Positions 30,425 to 41,621 of a stretch of DNA of 64,000 bases are shown here, one piece after another. The notes beneath the pieces were generated by a model that did not search any database, was not told the DNA's origin, and saw only the letters and a list, made by a program, of their open reading frames with translations. The DNA lies in the NCBI RefSeq assembly GCF_001428545.1, contig NZ_LMHZ01000023.1, forward strand, positions 2,467 to 66,466, in the 5' to 3' direction. Both the position numbers and the translations under genes were made by a program. This stretch comes from Noviherbaspirillum sp. Root189. GTDB taxonomy: Bacteria > Pseudomonadota > Gammaproteobacteria > Burkholderiales > Burkholderiaceae_D. The first letter of the stretch is position 1. Every line of letters begins with the position of its first letter.

Positions 30425-31522
30425 CTACCTGTCATGCGGTCCAGATACGTGAGAGCCACTTACATAGGAAAGTGGCCCCGCTTCGTCGCGCTGGTCCGGT
30501 ACGGGAAGACGGTCAACTTGCGATACAGCGTTTTCTTTCGCAAACTCGGTTATTGCCTCTCGCAGAAGATCAAGGCCGGCCCCAGTCTGGGCGCTGATGA
30601 AAACACGGCGGATTTTATCATATTCATCACGCTCCAAAGCAGGTTCAAGTCCGGCAGCGTCAATCTTGTTCCAGACAAGTATCTGCGGAATATGATCGGC
30701 GCCAATTTCAGTGAGAACGTTGTTGACCTCTTCGATCTGCTCCATCCGTACTGGGCTAGCGGCATCAACCACATGCAGAAGCAAATCTGCATGAACAGTT
30801 TCCTCAAGCGTCGCGCGAAATGATGCAACCAGTTGGTGAGGCAGTTCGCGGATAAAACCAACTGTATCGGAGATGACCACGTTACCCGCTTCACCCAGAT
30901 AAATACGGCGTGATGTGGTGTCGAGAGTCGCGAACAACTGGTTCGCTGCATAGGCCTGGGCCTTCGTCAGCGAGTTGAACAGCGTCGACTTGCCGGCATT
31001 GGTATATCCCACGAGTGATACTGAGAAAGTATTGTTGCGGCCGCGGGCACGTCGCTGGGTTTCACGTTGGCGGTGCAGTTTATCAAGACGGACGCGCAAG
31101 GCTTTCACACGGTCGCCCAGCAAGCGGCGGTCGGTTTCGAGCTGCGTTTCACCAGGCCCCCGCAAGCCAATACCACCCTTCTGTCGTTCAAGGTGAGTCC
31201 ACCCACGAATCAGGCGCGTGGCCAAATGTTGCAACTGAGCGAGCTCGACCTGCACCTTGCCTTCATGACTTTGTGCACGCTGAGCAAAGATATCGAGAAT
31301 GAGGCTGGTACGGTCGATAACGCGCACCTTGAGATGACGCTCCAGATTACGCTGCTGTGCCGGCGAGAGCGCGTGATTGAAAATCACAAGGTCCAGCTTT
31401 TCACGTGCAGCTGCATCGCTGATTTCATCAGCCTTGCCTGATCCGACGAATAGTGCGGCGTCAGGACTGGAGCGTTTTCCGGTGATTGTAACAACGGGTT
31501 CGGCTCCTGCTGATTTTGACAA
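30425..31522 (-). CDS. hflX: GTPase HflX (N-terminus probably extends upstream to about 31618)
   Basis: Ribosome-associated GTPase that splits stalled ribosomes under stress. The N-terminal domain (LFVGSGKADEI) precedes GIGLRGPGETQLETDRR and the G domain with GYTNAGKSTLFNSL, DTVGFIRELPHQLV and VWNKID. The first ATG/GTG/TTG in frame is TTG at 31522, but codons upstream of it still read like the family (RAALVGVDFGKGDFAASLEE). That frame stays open to the hfq stop at 31622-31624. The real start is therefore probably a rare codon, either ATC at 31618 or ATT at 31594. hfq lies immediately upstream. The annotated start is the conservative one. Confidence 0.93.
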   Translation of the reverse strand: MSKSAGAEPVVTITGKRSSPDAALFVGSGKADEISDAAAREKLDLVIFNHALSPAQQRNLERHLKVRVIDRTSLILDIFAQRAQSHEGKVQVELAQLQHLATRLIRGWTHLERQKGGIGLRGPGETQLETDRRLLGDRVKALRVRLDKLHRQRETQRRARGRNNTFSVSLVGYTNAGKSTLFNSLTKAQAYAANQLFATLDTTSRRIYLGEAGNVVISDTVGFIRELPHQLVASFRATLEETVHADLLLHVVDAASPVRMEQIEEVNNVLTEIGADHIPQILVWNKIDAAGLEPALERDEYDKIRRVFISAQTGAGLDLLREAITEFAKENAVSQVDRLPVPDQRDEAGPLSYVSGSHVSGPHDR

Positions 31523-31621
31523 CAGCGAGAGCTCTTCCAGGCTTGCGGCAAAGTCACCCTTGCCGAAATCGACGCCGACTAATGCGGCGCGAATGAGGTG
31601 TGTGGACGAAGTAGCGATCTC

Positions 31622-31858
31622 TTATTCCGCGTCAGATTCAACGTTGATATTCACTGCACGCGCCGGTACCACAGTGGAAATGGCGTGTTTGTACACCATT
31701 TGCGTCACGGTATTGCGGAGCAGTACGACGTACTGGTCAAACGATTCGATATGACCTTGAAGCTTGATGCCATTTACGAGGTAGATAGAGACGGGGACGT
31801 GCTCTTTGCGTAAGGCGTTGAGGAAGGGGTCTTGTAACAGTTGCCCTTTATTGCTCAT
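31622..31858 (-). CDS. hfq: RNA chaperone Hfq
   Basis: Hexameric Sm-like protein that pairs small RNAs with mRNAs. The 78-residue chain has the Sm1 region with [37 protein letters not shown], and the YKHAIS segment of Sm2, all hallmark Hfq sequence. The C-terminal tail is very short, as in many betaproteobacteria. A GGAG site precedes the ATG. hflX follows directly; der lies about 130 bp upstream. Confidence 0.98.
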   Translation of the reverse strand: MSNKGQLLQDPFLNALRKEHVPVSIYLVNGIKLQGHIESFDQYVVLLRNTVTQMVYKHAISTVVPARAVNINVESDAE

Positions 31859-31989
31859 GACAGCTCCGTTGTGTTGTTGTGATATGGAGTTGGAGACAAC
31901 CTGACGATTTTCAAGTGCCTCTCTGATAATGTTTCTACGACTGTAATCGATTTAGGCGCAGTTTGCCAAGTATGATCCAAGCGCAAATC

Positions 31990-33333
31990 TTACTTTTCAT
32001 CCCTGGCAAAAGGATTTTTGCTTGAACGTAGCTCGATACGTAATGGAGTGCCTACCAATGAAAAAGTTTCGCGGAAGTGTTTCTCCAGATAACGCTTGTA
32101 ACTGTCGTCAATCGCGTCCAGCGCATTACCGTGGATAACAACAATCGGCGGGTTCTGTCCACCCTGGTGCGCATAGCGAAGCTTCGGCCGAATCGATCCT
32201 TTGCGACGTGGTTGCTGGTGCTCGACCGCTTCGATCAACGCACGTGTGAGTCGTGGTGTAGACAGCTTGGCCATGGCGGCTGCGTAGGCTGAATCGATGG
32301 ACTTCATGAGCGGGCCAATACCGCTGCCCTTCAATGCGGAAATGAAGTGGAATTTGGCGAAGAACAGAAAGCTGAGCTTGCGTTCCATGTCCATCTTGAT
32401 TTCATCGCGTTTGTCGGAAGTCAGCCCATCCCATTTATTGACACCGACAACCAGTGCCCTGCCCGACTCGAGCACAAATCCGGCAATGTGGGCGTCCTGC
32501 TCGGAGATATCTTGCTGCGCGTCAAGTAAAAGCAGCACGACATTGGCTTCTGAGATGGACTGCAGGGTTTTGACAACGGAGAATTTCTCGATTGCCTCGA
32601 AAACCTTGCCGCGCCGCCGGATACCCGCAGTGTCGATCAGGGTGTACTGCTTCCCTTCGCGCTCGAACGGAATTTCGATGGAGTCGCGGGTGGTACCCGG
32701 CATATCGAAAGCAATGACGCGGTCTTCCCCGAGCAGGGTATTGACGAGCGTCGACTTGCCAACATTTGGCCGGCCCACGATCGCGATCTTGATGCCTCGC
32801 GCCGTCGGTGATTCCGCTTCCGATTCCGGTGGACGCTGTGCGAAAGCGATATCCAGTGATTCATTGACAAGGTCCACCACGCCGTCGCCGTGCGCAGCGG
32901 AAATGACATAGGGATCGCCAAGGCCAAGCTCATAGAAGTCAGCCGCGACCGAGGTGTATTTCATTCCCTCTGACTTGTTCACGACCAGCATGACGGACCT
33001 GCCGGACTTGCGCAGGAAGTCGGTGATGGTCTTGTCGTGCGGAGTCAAGCCCTGACGGCCATCCACGATGAAGACCACGACGTCGGCTTCGGCAACCGCC
33101 TGCTTCGTCTGTTTGGCCATTTCGTGCATGATGCCTTCCTTGGCCACCGGCTCGAAACCACCGGTGTCAATGACAAGGAATGGACGTTCGCCGACCCGAC
33201 CTTCGCCGTAATGGCGATCGCGTGTCAATCCAGGGAGGTCCGCGACCAAGGCATCGCGCGACCGGGTCAGCCGGTTGAACAATGTGGATTTGCCGACGTT
33301 GGGTCGGCCTACTAATGCAATTACCGGCTTCAT
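31990..33333 (-). CDS. der: GTPase Der (EngA), ribosome assembly
   Basis: Essential GTPase for 50S maturation with two tandem G domains and a KH-like C-terminus. First G1 motif is [14 protein letters not shown] at 8-21 and the second [18 protein letters not shown] near 187-204. DTGGF and DTAGIRRRG (G3) and NKSEG / NKWDG (G4) are in place. 447 residues is standard. It lies 6 bp after bamB. Confidence 0.98.
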   Translation of the reverse strand: MKPVIALVGRPNVGKSTLFNRLTRSRDALVADLPGLTRDRHYGEGRVGERPFLVIDTGGFEPVAKEGIMHEMAKQTKQAVAEADVVVFIVDGRQGLTPHDKTITDFLRKSGRSVMLVVNKSEGMKYTSVAADFYELGLGDPYVISAAHGDGVVDLVNESLDIAFAQRPPESEAESPTARGIKIAIVGRPNVGKSTLVNTLLGEDRVIAFDMPGTTRDSIEIPFEREGKQYTLIDTAGIRRRGKVFEAIEKFSVVKTLQSISEANVVLLLLDAQQDISEQDAHIAGFVLESGRALVVGVNKWDGLTSDKRDEIKMDMERKLSFLFFAKFHFISALKGSGIGPLMKSIDSAYAAAMAKLSTPRLTRALIEAVEHQQPRRKGSIRPKLRYAHQGGQNPPIVVIHGNALDAIDDSYKRYLEKHFRETFSLVGTPLRIELRSSKNPFARDEK

Positions 33334-33339
33334 TGATTC

Positions 33340-34488
33340 TTACTCGGCTGCCAGGGCAACCACTGTTCCTGCTTTGGTTTGAAAAATCGCACGCGTCGAG
33401 GTCACAGGCACTGCAGCCGTGACCTGACTGCCGTCGGTGCTTATGCGTGCAAGCATTGCACCGTCTTCGCGCGACAGAAAATGGATGTAGCCTTGATTAT
33501 CGCCCACGGCAACTGCGCGTCCCAGGACGACCGGGGCGGACAGTCCGCGGTTGGCCAGCTTGGCGGTACGCCATGCGCCCGATCCGGAATCGCGAGAGAA
33601 AGCCGTGACGGTACCGCGTTCGTCCGCGGCAAAGACATAACGCTCATCCAGCCCGAGACCGACATCGCTCGACAATTCCTTGCCCCAGCGCGGAGCCCCA
33701 GTGACTGCATTGAAGCAGGCAACACGCCCCTGATAAGCGACGGCACAGACATCCTGGCCAGCAACGACCGGGGATCCCGATAAATCGGCGATACGTTCAA
33801 GTTCAGTCGTGCCACGTGGGTCGCCGACGGCGGCTTCCCAGCGCGGACCGCCATTGGTCAGCGCCAGCGCCAGCAAACGACCACCCGGCATGGCAACATA
33901 GGCATTTGATCCGTCGATGGTGATGCCGGGTGCCGTGCGTAATGTCAGAGGTGGCGTGGGGCGTTGCGCAATCCAGCGGCGGCTTCCGCTCTCCGCGTCG
34001 AAGGCTGCAATGCGGTTGTCAACACTGCGAACGATAACAAGGTTCTGACCCACCGCTGGCGCCGACAGAATCTCGCTTGAAACCTGCGCTTTCCAGCGCA
34101 ACTTGCCATCGGCGTTGAACGCCAACAGCACGCCCTTTTCGGCGCCGACTGCGATGGTGGTCCCGTCGCTGCCTACACCGGCGGTAAGCGGTGCGCCGGC
34201 ATTGATGCGCCAGTCGGTACGTCCGCTGGCCGCATCAATCCGGGCGAGCGTGCCATCTGCTGCAGCGACAAAGGCGCTACCGGAAACGACGGCGGGCGTA
34301 AACACGAAATTGGCAGCGCTGCCTACCGATGTCGACCACGCCGTCTGCACGGCCATGGTTTGCTGAAACTGCTCGAGAGCTGCGGGCGGATTGCGCGGTG
34401 CCGGCTTGCTGGCGAACGGATTCAGCGACGAACAGCCAGCCAGGACGGCGAGCATTCCCACGGAGGTAAGCTTTACGGCAATACGCAT
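33340..34488 (-). CDS. bamB: Outer membrane assembly lipoprotein BamB
   Basis: Beta-propeller lipoprotein of the BAM complex that inserts outer-membrane proteins. The lipobox is LAGC with Cys19. The chain then shows repeated PQQ-like propeller blades (for example SGRTDWRINAGAPL, ESGSRRWIAQ, VTGAPRWGKEL, DSGSGAWRTA) through to residue 382. An AGGGGA site precedes the ATG. It lies between the yfgM-type gene and der, a conserved order. Confidence 0.96.
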   Translation of the reverse strand: MRIAVKLTSVGMLAVLAGCSSLNPFASKPAPRNPPAALEQFQQTMAVQTAWSTSVGSAANFVFTPAVVSGSAFVAAADGTLARIDAASGRTDWRINAGAPLTAGVGSDGTTIAVGAEKGVLLAFNADGKLRWKAQVSSEILSAPAVGQNLVIVRSVDNRIAAFDAESGSRRWIAQRPTPPLTLRTAPGITIDGSNAYVAMPGGRLLALALTNGGPRWEAAVGDPRGTTELERIADLSGSPVVAGQDVCAVAYQGRVACFNAVTGAPRWGKELSSDVGLGLDERYVFAADERGTVTAFSRDSGSGAWRTAKLANRGLSAPVVLGRAVAVGDNQGYIHFLSREDGAMLARISTDGSQVTAAVPVTSTRAIFQTKAGTVVALAAE

Positions 34489-34516
34489 TGTTTCCCCTTG
34501 TTCTTGATTTTTGATT

Positions 34517-35161
34517 TTAGGCTGCCGCTTTGGCTGCGCCGCCGATCGCGTCCAGTTTCAGCTGGATCAACTGGCGTGCCGGGTTTTGCTCATTTGTCTT
34601 GTCGAGAGCTGTCTTGTAGGCGGCCCTTGCCTCGTCGATCTTGGATTGTGCGACGAGAATATCTCCCTTGCGGTCGGCGACCGCACCGGCGAACTGCTCA
34701 GGGAAGTCTCCGGACAGCAGTTTAAGTCCGTCATCGTAGGCCTTTTCGTCGAGCAGCACGCCGGCGAGGCGGATTTTTGCGATGGCTTTGTACTCGTCGC
34801 TGCCGTTATCGATGACCCATTGCAGGTGTGTTTTGGCCGCTTTCAGATCACCTGCTTCGAAGGCGCTTTTGGCGGCAGCAAATGCGCCCATTTGCGCATA
34901 GGCGGTTTTGCCGAAGCGAGAAGTGATGTCACCGGCTGCGCGTTGCACTTTTTGATTGTCCTTTGCGGTGACACCCTTTTGCAGTTCTTCGTAAAGTTGC
35001 GCGGCTTGCGTAGCCTGATTGCGCTGGTAGGTATTCCAGCCGGTCCATGCGGCATAAGCGGCAAGTGCGATGATGAGCAGCCAGGTGACGAGATTACCGT
35101 ACTGACTCCACCACGACTTCAGTGACGCCAGCTGTTCTTGTTCTTCGAGATCGTATGCCAT
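34517..35161 (-). CDS. YfgM family tetratricopeptide protein
   Basis: Inner-membrane protein with one N-terminal membrane segment (LVTWLLIIALAAYAAWTGW, about residues 24-42) and a periplasmic tetratricopeptide-like domain. In E. coli YfgM associates with the SecYEG translocon and periplasmic chaperones. I chose ATG at 35161 (MAYDLEEQEQLASLKSWW, 214 residues), the family N-terminus. The open frame continues to 35206 but would overlap hisS. It lies between hisS and bamB. Confidence 0.9.
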   Translation of the reverse strand: MAYDLEEQEQLASLKSWWSQYGNLVTWLLIIALAAYAAWTGWNTYQRNQATQAAQLYEELQKGVTAKDNQKVQRAAGDITSRFGKTAYAQMGAFAAAKSAFEAGDLKAAKTHLQWVIDNGSDEYKAIAKIRLAGVLLDEKAYDDGLKLLSGDFPEQFAGAVADRKGDILVAQSKIDEARAAYKTALDKTNEQNPARQLIQLKLDAIGGAAKAAA

Positions 35162-35172
35162 GATATTTCTGC

Positions 35173-36519
35173 TCAGTGATGATGGTGGTGAGTCGGATCG
35201 TCGCATCCGTCACCGCAGACGATCTGGTCGAGCACGTGGGCGGCGACCGATTCGAGCGGGACGGTGACTTGATTGTTGTCGGCTTCTTCGGCGCGCAGAT
35301 TCTTGACCGCGGCAACTCCCTGGGCGACTTCGTCGTCGCCGATGATGACCGCATAGCCAGCGCCGCTGGCGTCGGCACGTTTCATCTGGGATTTGAAGCT
35401 GCTTCCGCCGGAGGACGAGGCGCAGTTGAGAATCACATCAAGGCCGGCATCGCGCAAACGCTCCGCTACCACGAAGGCCTGAAGCTGTGCAGCTTCGCCC
35501 TGATGCACAACGTAGACGTCGCACTGGTTGGGTACGTATTGCTCGCCATTGGCTTTCAGCAGTTCAAGCAGACGTTCGACACCAATCGCGAAGCCACACG
35601 CCGGCGTGGGCTTGCCACCAAACATTTCGATCAGCGGGTCATAGCGTCCGCCGCCGCAAACTGTTCCCTGCGATCCAAGCTGGTCGGTAACCCACTCGAA
35701 CACGGTACGGTTGTAGTAGTCCATGCCGCGTACAAGGCGCGGATTGATGGTGAACGGAATGTTGTTGTGGCGCAGGATTTTTTGCACACCTTCAAAGTGG
35801 GCGCGCGATTCCTCGCCGAGATAATCGAGCAGCTTTGGCGCCGCATTGACCATTTGCTGCATCGTCGGATTCTTGGTATCGAGGATGCGCAGCGGATTGG
35901 ATTGCAGGCGACGCTGGGCATCGGTATCCAGCAGTTCCTTGTGCTGTTCGAAGTAGGCGACGAGGTCGGCGCGATGACGGCTGCGTTCGTCGGCATTGCC
36001 GATGGAATTCAGCTCGAGCCGGATATCTTGCAGGCCGAGATCATCCCACAGGCGCTGACACAGCATGATCAATTCGGCATCGACGTCAGGACCGGTAAAT
36101 CCGAGCGCTTCGGCTCCTACCTGATGGAACTGGCGATAGCGGCCACGCTGCGGTTTTTCGTGGCGGAACATCGGCCCCATGTACCATAGACGTTTTGGTC
36201 CGTCATAGGTCAGGTTGTGTTCGAGCGCGGCACGCACCACGCCGGCGGTACTTTCCGGGCGCAGGGTCAGGTGATCACCATTCATGGAATCGACGAAAGA
36301 GTACATCTCTTTCTCAACGATGTCCGTGACGGCGCCCAGGCCGCGTGCGAACAAGGCGGTCGGTTCGACGATAGGCGTACGGATCTGCTGGAAGCCATAG
36401 CTCTTGAGGACCGATTGCACGGTATTCTCGAACAGTTCCCACAGCGCTGCATCGCTCGGCAGGATATCGTTCATCCCTTTTACGCCGACGATTTTTTCTG
36501 CTTTTTTATTTTCTGACAT
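35173..36519 (-). CDS. hisS: Histidyl-tRNA synthetase with a natural C-terminal His5 tail
   Basis: Class II synthetase that charges tRNA-His. The catalytic core includes [20 protein letters not shown] (motif 2 region), [21 protein letters not shown] and the histidine-binding [16 protein letters not shown]. An anticodon-binding domain covers about 335-430. The protein ends [14 protein letters not shown], with five consecutive histidine codons just before the stop. 448 residues, the tail aside normal. The ATG lies 32 bp after ispG. Confidence 0.98.
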   Translation of the reverse strand: MSENKKAEKIVGVKGMNDILPSDAALWELFENTVQSVLKSYGFQQIRTPIVEPTALFARGLGAVTDIVEKEMYSFVDSMNGDHLTLRPESTAGVVRAALEHNLTYDGPKRLWYMGPMFRHEKPQRGRYRQFHQVGAEALGFTGPDVDAELIMLCQRLWDDLGLQDIRLELNSIGNADERSRHRADLVAYFEQHKELLDTDAQRRLQSNPLRILDTKNPTMQQMVNAAPKLLDYLGEESRAHFEGVQKILRHNNIPFTINPRLVRGMDYYNRTVFEWVTDQLGSQGTVCGGGRYDPLIEMFGGKPTPACGFAIGVERLLELLKANGEQYVPNQCDVYVVHQGEAAQLQAFVVAERLRDAGLDVILNCASSSGGSSFKSQMKRADASGAGYAVIIGDDEVAQGVAAVKNLRAEEADNNQVTVPLESVAAHVLDQIVCGDGCDDPTHHHHH

Positions 36520-36551
36520 TCTGTTTCAGTGAACGCTCTCTACGCGGCGCC

Positions 36552-37823
36552 TCAGGCGGCAGCCGCTTCTTTACCATAACGTGTCTTCACATAGTCCAGG
36601 ACGATAGCCTGGAATTCTTCGGCGATATGATCGCCGCGCAGTGTGACTTTCTTTTCGCCGTCGACGAATACGGGGGCCGCGGGCGATTCACCGGTACCGG
36701 GCAAGCTGATACCAATGTTGGCATGCTTGGATTCGCCTGGACCGTTGACGATGCAACCCATCACGGCGACATTCATGTTCTCGACACCGGGATATTCTTT
36801 TTTCCACAGCGGCATCTGATCCCTGAGGTAAGTCTGGATCCGGTCGGCCAACTCCTGGAACACCGTGGAGGTCGTACGTCCGCAGCCAGGGCAGGCAATG
36901 ACCATGGGTGTAAATTTACGCAGCCCCATGGTCTGGAGGATTTCCTGGCCGACCACGACTTCCCTGGTGCGGTCGCCACCCGGTTCGGGCGTCAGCGAGA
37001 TGCGGATCGTATCGCCTATGCCCTCCTGCAGGAGGACGGACAAAGCGGCTGTCGAGGCGACGATACCCTTGCTGCCCATGCCGGCTTCGGTCAATCCGAG
37101 ATGTAGCGGGTAATCGCAGCGGCGTGCGAGTTCGCGATATACGGCAATCAGATCCTGCACGCCGGATACCTTGCACGAAAGGATGATCTTGTCGCCTGCG
37201 AGGCCGATCTCTTCGGCGCGCTGCGCATTTTCAATGGCCGAAGTAACCAGCGCTTCGTACATGACAGCTTGTGCCGACCACGGCTCAGCACGCTGAGCAT
37301 TTTCATCCATGATACGCGCCAGCAGCGACTGGTCAAGGCTGCCCCAGTTGACGCCGATGCGAACTGGCTTGTCGTATTTGCATGCCACTTCGATCATTTG
37401 CGCAAACTGCGTATCGCGCTTTGCGCCCTGCCCTACATTACCCGGATTGATGCGGTACTTGGACAATGCCTGTGCACACTCGGGAAAATCGGTAAGCAGC
37501 TTATGGCCGTTGTAATGGAAGTCGCCAACCAGAGGCACGTCGATGCCCATCTTGTCGAGCTGCTCGCGAATGGCAATAACCGCGGCGGCGGCTTCGGGAT
37601 TATTGACCGTGATCCTTACCAGTTCCGAGCCGGCGCGTGCCAGGTCCTTGACCTGAATGGCCGTGCCGATCGCGTCGGCGGTATCGGTATTGGTCATGGA
37701 TTGCACGACCACCGGTGCATTGCCGCCGACCAGCACTTCCCGAGCGCCATAGCGAATTGCGACGCCACGCCTGACACGCCGCGCAAGCGGACCGGAGGTA
37801 ATAGGAGAATTGACTATCGACAT
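36552..37823 (-). CDS. ispG: 4-hydroxy-3-methylbut-2-en-1-yl diphosphate synthase
   Basis: Iron-sulphur enzyme of the MEP isoprenoid pathway that converts MEcPP to HMBPP. The N-terminal barrel begins with [14 protein letters not shown]. The C-terminal domain carries the cluster cysteines in [13 protein letters not shown] and [19 protein letters not shown]. 423 residues fits the proteobacterial type with an insert. It sits between rodZ and hisS, the common rodZ-ispG-hisS order. Confidence 0.97.
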   Translation of the reverse strand: MSIVNSPITSGPLARRVRRGVAIRYGAREVLVGGNAPVVVQSMTNTDTADAIGTAIQVKDLARAGSELVRITVNNPEAAAAVIAIREQLDKMGIDVPLVGDFHYNGHKLLTDFPECAQALSKYRINPGNVGQGAKRDTQFAQMIEVACKYDKPVRIGVNWGSLDQSLLARIMDENAQRAEPWSAQAVMYEALVTSAIENAQRAEEIGLAGDKIILSCKVSGVQDLIAVYRELARRCDYPLHLGLTEAGMGSKGIVASTAALSVLLQEGIGDTIRISLTPEPGGDRTREVVVGQEILQTMGLRKFTPMVIACPGCGRTTSTVFQELADRIQTYLRDQMPLWKKEYPGVENMNVAVMGCIVNGPGESKHANIGISLPGTGESPAAPVFVDGEKKVTLRGDHIAEEFQAIVLDYVKTRYGKEAAAA

Positions 37824-37830
37824 ACGGTTC

Positions 37831-38898
37831 TTATTTCAGCTTTAGACGGGCGACGTTGCCACTGCCCGGAGCCTTAAGCTCGATTGCAGAGCCACGCAGG
37901 GTTGCATCGACCCCCGCGGCATTGCCGATCACAACGGAAACGGGTCCTGTAACTTCGAATGTCTCCGATTCGCCGGCTTTCAGGAGACGCGACACCGCAG
38001 GCTTGGCAGCGCCCTCGGGCTTGATTTCAAGCCAGGAATCCTGTCTGGCCTTGATTAACAGTACGTCTTTGCCAGGAGACGCCACGGTTGCACCTGCGGC
38101 AGGCATTGATGACTGCACGGCGCCCGACTGACCAGCCTGGCCGGTTGGTGTTGTAGCGGAAGAGCCAGTGATCGCGGGCTGACTTGGTGTAATGGCGTTG
38201 CGGTCGGATTGCGCTGTCGCGGGAGCCGCCGCATCGGTCTGCGCATTCTCTGGCGCTACATCGCGTGCCGGTTCTGCAACCGGGTTGCCTGCATCGACCG
38301 ACGCAGCAGGGGCGGCAGGTTCACTCGTCACTGGCGCCGAAGCTGTGCCCGTGGACTGATGGGCCCCGCCCTGCGACGTCATCTGTGCTATGCCACTCTT
38401 GACTTGTGACGTTGCAGCGTCAGACATGTCTGCAAGGTTTTGGTCCTTGAGCAGCGCCCATGCGGCCGCACCGGCCACGACCAGCAGCAAGGCGCCAAGC
38501 AGCCAGCGCGACGACGCGCCGTGGCGCTCTGTCATCGACGGCAATCTCGCCTCCGAGAACGGTGTCGACAATGACTGACGAGGCCGGATCGATTCATGCG
38601 CCAATACGGTTTCGCCGCCCAGAGATGCCAGCAGCGGTGTAGCGTCAACCTGCAGCAGCTTGGCGTACTGGCGGACGAAACCGCGCACAATGGCCATGCC
38701 GGGAAGGGCTGGGTAGTCATCCGCCTCGATTGCCGCCACCTGACGTGGCGCCAGGTTCAGCTGGCTGGCAACCTGTTCGATGGTCCACCCGCGCTCCTGC
38801 CGGTAAGCGGCAAGCTGCGCGCCGGGTGAAACAGGGGCAGTATGATCAGTGGGCATATGTTCAGGCATCGCCGGATCATTGACTCCTGGCTCACTCAT
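37831..38898 (-). CDS. RodZ-like helix-turn-helix membrane protein (DUF4115)
   Basis: Single-pass protein with a cytoplasmic helix-turn-helix domain ([20 protein letters not shown], about 27-95), a membrane segment ([19 protein letters not shown], about 135-153), a long Ala/Pro/Thr linker and a C-terminal DUF4115 beta domain (about 275-355). This is the RodZ layout, a cytoskeletal partner of MreB in rod shape. The start ATG at 38898 has GGAG upstream and overlaps the pilW stop by 8 bases. The longer frame to 39045 lies inside pilW and is rejected. Confidence 0.88.
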   Translation of the reverse strand: MSEPGVNDPAMPEHMPTDHTAPVSPGAQLAAYRQERGWTIEQVASQLNLAPRQVAAIEADDYPALPGMAIVRGFVRQYAKLLQVDATPLLASLGGETVLAHESIRPRQSLSTPFSEARLPSMTERHGASSRWLLGALLLVVAGAAAWALLKDQNLADMSDAATSQVKSGIAQMTSQGGAHQSTGTASAPVTSEPAAPAASVDAGNPVAEPARDVAPENAQTDAAAPATAQSDRNAITPSQPAITGSSATTPTGQAGQSGAVQSSMPAAGATVASPGKDVLLIKARQDSWLEIKPEGAAKPAVSRLLKAGESETFEVTGPVSVVIGNAAGVDATLRGSAIELKAPGSGNVARLKLK

Positions 38899-39694
38899 TG
38901 AATGCTCCACGTTGATAAGCCGCGTATTCGGCGGATCCGGCGTGACGACGACGCAATTGGGTAGCCAGGCTTGCTTCCGCTGCGCGGTCGCCGAGTCTGT
39001 GTTCGATCTTGATCGCCAGCCACAGTACGTCCGGAGACATGACATCTGCCTTCATCACCCGTCCGATATAGAAGCGGGCGCGCTCATAGTCCTGACGCTC
39101 ATAATACAGCTGGGCAAGATTGACGTTGGTCGACGGATTGCCCGGGTCGTATTGAAAGGCTTGGGAAAAATAGCGCTCGGCTGCAACCTTGTCTTTCAGC
39201 TTCATGCTGCACATACCGGCATTGTTCAATGCCTTGTTCGGCGATTGGTACGACCGATTCTTCAGTGCTGTGTCGAAAAAGCTGATGGATTGCTGCTCAC
39301 GCCCGGTCTGACAAAGGAACCAGCCGTAATTGTTATTGAAGTCCGGCGAGTTCGGAGCAAGGCGGAGCGCGTGCCGAAAGTTATCTTCTGCCAGCTTGTT
39401 CTCGCTCATGTCCATGTAAATCAAACCGCGCATGCTATAGGCATCGGCAAAATCCGGATCGGCCGCAAGAGCTTGCTTGAGCTCGTCCAATGCAACCGCA
39501 GGCTGGCGCTGCTCATAATAGCCAACCGCAAGTTGCAGGCGGATACGCGCCCGTTTCTGGTTATCCGTCTGGTCTGAACTTGTAAGCAACTCACCCTGCC
39601 CGCTTCCAGCACCGGGCGTGGCGGCACAGCCGCTCAACAGGACCAGGGCGGCGGCTGTCGCTGCATACCACCTTCGCATCGGGATGCGCCTCAC
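38891..39694 (-). CDS. pilW: Type IV pilus biogenesis lipoprotein PilW/PilF
   Basis: Outer-membrane lipoprotein with tetratricopeptide repeats that helps assemble the PilQ secretin. The lipobox LSGC ends a short signal (Cys23 from the GTG start). Repeats such as [20 protein letters not shown] and [20 protein letters not shown] follow. The start may be GTG at 39694, which overlaps the rlmN stop (GTGA), or ATG at 39679 five codons on; both keep the signal peptide. 267 or 262 residues. It is upstream of and overlaps rodZ. Confidence 0.92.
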   Translation of the reverse strand: MRRIPMRRWYAATAAALVLLSGCAATPGAGSGQGELLTSSDQTDNQKRARIRLQLAVGYYEQRQPAVALDELKQALAADPDFADAYSMRGLIYMDMSENKLAEDNFRHALRLAPNSPDFNNNYGWFLCQTGREQQSISFFDTALKNRSYQSPNKALNNAGMCSMKLKDKVAAERYFSQAFQYDPGNPSTNVNLAQLYYERQDYERARFYIGRVMKADVMSPDVLWLAIKIEHRLGDRAAEASLATQLRRRHAGSAEYAAYQRGAFNE

Positions 39695-40860
39695 CGCGGC
39701 ACCTCGACGATACGTCCAAAATCCTTACCAAATTTTTTCTGGTACTCAGCCATTTTTTGCATACGCTCCTGCACGCGGGTACGATCCTGCACTTCGCCGG
39801 CAAGCTGGCCGCAGGCCGCGTCGATGTCATCGCCGCGTGTCTTGCGAATCGTGGTGACGATGCCGGCATCCATCAGGATTTGCGCAAACGCCTTGATTCG
39901 CGGATTGTTCGATCGCTTCAGGCCCGATTCGGGGAAGGGATTGAAAGGAATCAGATTGAACTTGCACGGCACCGGCTCTGCACCATCCTGGACCAGCGCG
40001 ACGAGTTCACGCGCATGCTGGTCGGTGTCGTTGACGCCGTCGAGCATGCAATATTCAAAGGTAACAAAATCGCGCGGCGCAAATTCCAGGTAGCGGCGGC
40101 AAGCCGCCATCAGGTCGGACAGCGGATATTTCTTGTTCAGCGGCACTAGTCCATCGCGCAGCGCATCATTGGACGCGTGCAGCGAGACAGCCAGTGCGAC
40201 CGGGCATTCCTGTGAGAGCTTGTCCATCATCGGGACCACGCCGCTGGTGGACACGGTCACGCGACGGCGCGACAAGCCATAAGCGTTATCGTCAAGCATC
40301 AGCTTGAGCGCTGTCACGGTCGGCTCGAAATTGAGCAGAGGCTCACCCATGCCCATCATCACCACATTGGTGATCTGGCGTTCGCCTTTGGGCCCGGGCT
40401 CGATACCCTTGGTGCGACGCAATTCAAATTCGGCCATCCACAACTGGCCGATAATTTCCCCGACTGTCAGATTGCGGTTAAAGCCTTGCTTGCCGGTTGA
40501 ACAGAAGCGGCAATTGACGGCACAGCCCGCTTGCGTCGAGATGCACAGCGTGCCGCGGTTTTCTTCGGGAATGAATACGGTTTCGACCGCGTTGCCCTGC
40601 CCCACATCAAGCAGCCACTTGCGGGTGCCGTCAGCAGAGGTATGATCACTGATAATTGCGGGGGCAGAAATCGTCGCGCGTGTTTTGAGCTTGTCGCGCA
40701 AGGACTTCGCGAGGTCGGTCATTGCATCGAAATCGCTGGCGCCGAACTGGTGAATCCAGCGCTGCAATTGCTTGGCGCGAAACGGTTTCTCACCCAACTC
40801 GCCGCAGTAGGCAACGAGTTGCGCGGGATCGAGATCCAGCAGGTTGGTGAGGTCCGTCAT
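39691..40860 (-). CDS. rlmN: Dual-specificity rRNA/tRNA adenine-C2 methyltransferase RlmN
   Basis: Radical-SAM enzyme that methylates A2503 of 23S rRNA and A37 of some tRNAs. The radical-SAM triad CxxxCxxC is Cys113, Cys117 and Cys120 (CAVNCRFC). The second conserved cysteine is in [12 protein letters not shown] near the C-terminus. [13 protein letters not shown] and the SLHASND motif are typical. 389 residues. It heads the long minus-strand block and overlaps pilW by four bases. Confidence 0.97.
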   Translation of the reverse strand: MTDLTNLLDLDPAQLVAYCGELGEKPFRAKQLQRWIHQFGASDFDAMTDLAKSLRDKLKTRATISAPAIISDHTSADGTRKWLLDVGQGNAVETVFIPEENRGTLCISTQAGCAVNCRFCSTGKQGFNRNLTVGEIIGQLWMAEFELRRTKGIEPGPKGERQITNVVMMGMGEPLLNFEPTVTALKLMLDDNAYGLSRRRVTVSTSGVVPMMDKLSQECPVALAVSLHASNDALRDGLVPLNKKYPLSDLMAACRRYLEFAPRDFVTFEYCMLDGVNDTDQHARELVALVQDGAEPVPCKFNLIPFNPFPESGLKRSNNPRIKAFAQILMDAGIVTTIRKTRGDDIDAACGQLAGEVQDRTRVQERMQKMAEYQKKFGKDFGRIVEVPR

Positions 40861-40925
40861 GGCAAGTCTTCATCATGTTGTTTGCCCCGATCATGAAAGG
40901 CGGTCAGGGCAAACGGGGGTTTCAA

Positions 40926-41351
40926 TTAGCGGGAATAAACGTTCAGTGCCGGGAAGAAATACGAGATTTCGACTTTGGCGGTTTCGTCAGCATCGGAGCC
41001 GTGCACGGCGTTGGCATCGATGGAGTCGGCGAAGTCAGCTCGGATCGTGCCTTTGTCTGCTTTCTTCGGGTCGGTTGCGCCCATCAGTTCGCGGTTCTTG
41101 GCAATCGCGTTTTCGCCTTCGAGTACCTGAATCATGACCGGGCCGGAAACCATGAAGTCGACCAGATCCTTGAAGAAGGGGCGCTCGCGGTGCACTGCAT
41201 AGAAGCCTTCCGCTTCAGCACGGGACAGTTGCGCCATGCGTGCGGCGATGACCTTCAGGCCAGCGTTCTCAAAACGGGTGTAAATCTGACCGATCACGTT
41301 TTTTGCGACTGCGTCCGGTTTGATGATCGACAGGGTGCGCTCGATTGCCAT
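40926..41351 (-). CDS. ndk: Nucleoside diphosphate kinase
   Basis: Transfers phosphate among nucleotides via a phosphohistidine. 141 residues, exactly the family size. The phospho-acceptor His117 is in NAVHGSDA. Residues 5-12 read RTLSIIKP, matching the family. I chose ATG at 41351 with GGAG upstream; the frame runs five codons further to 41366 without support. It is 65 bp upstream of rlmN in the same direction. Confidence 0.98.
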   Translation of the reverse strand: MAIERTLSIIKPDAVAKNVIGQIYTRFENAGLKVIAARMAQLSRAEAEGFYAVHRERPFFKDLVDFMVSGPVMIQVLEGENAIAKNRELMGATDPKKADKGTIRADFADSIDANAVHGSDADETAKVEISYFFPALNVYSR

Positions 41352-41621
41352 CTGTAAAAACTCCAATAAAATGAAAGGGTTAAGGTTAATAATTGAGAAA
41401 TCAACTAACCTTCTATTTTAGCACGAAAGCCCTTTCACAAGGGGTTTCCTCAAAGCCAGAGCGGTTTGAGGGGCCGAACTTCGCTTGGTTCCACGTATCC
41501 TAGAATTTTGTATTTACCCGCATGCTATGCTGTCAATACTGTTAATATTTTCAGTACTCGTGAATACTCATCAGGACTGTGATTGTTCGGTAACGTAGCA
41601 AGTAACTTCACCGGAGGCAAT

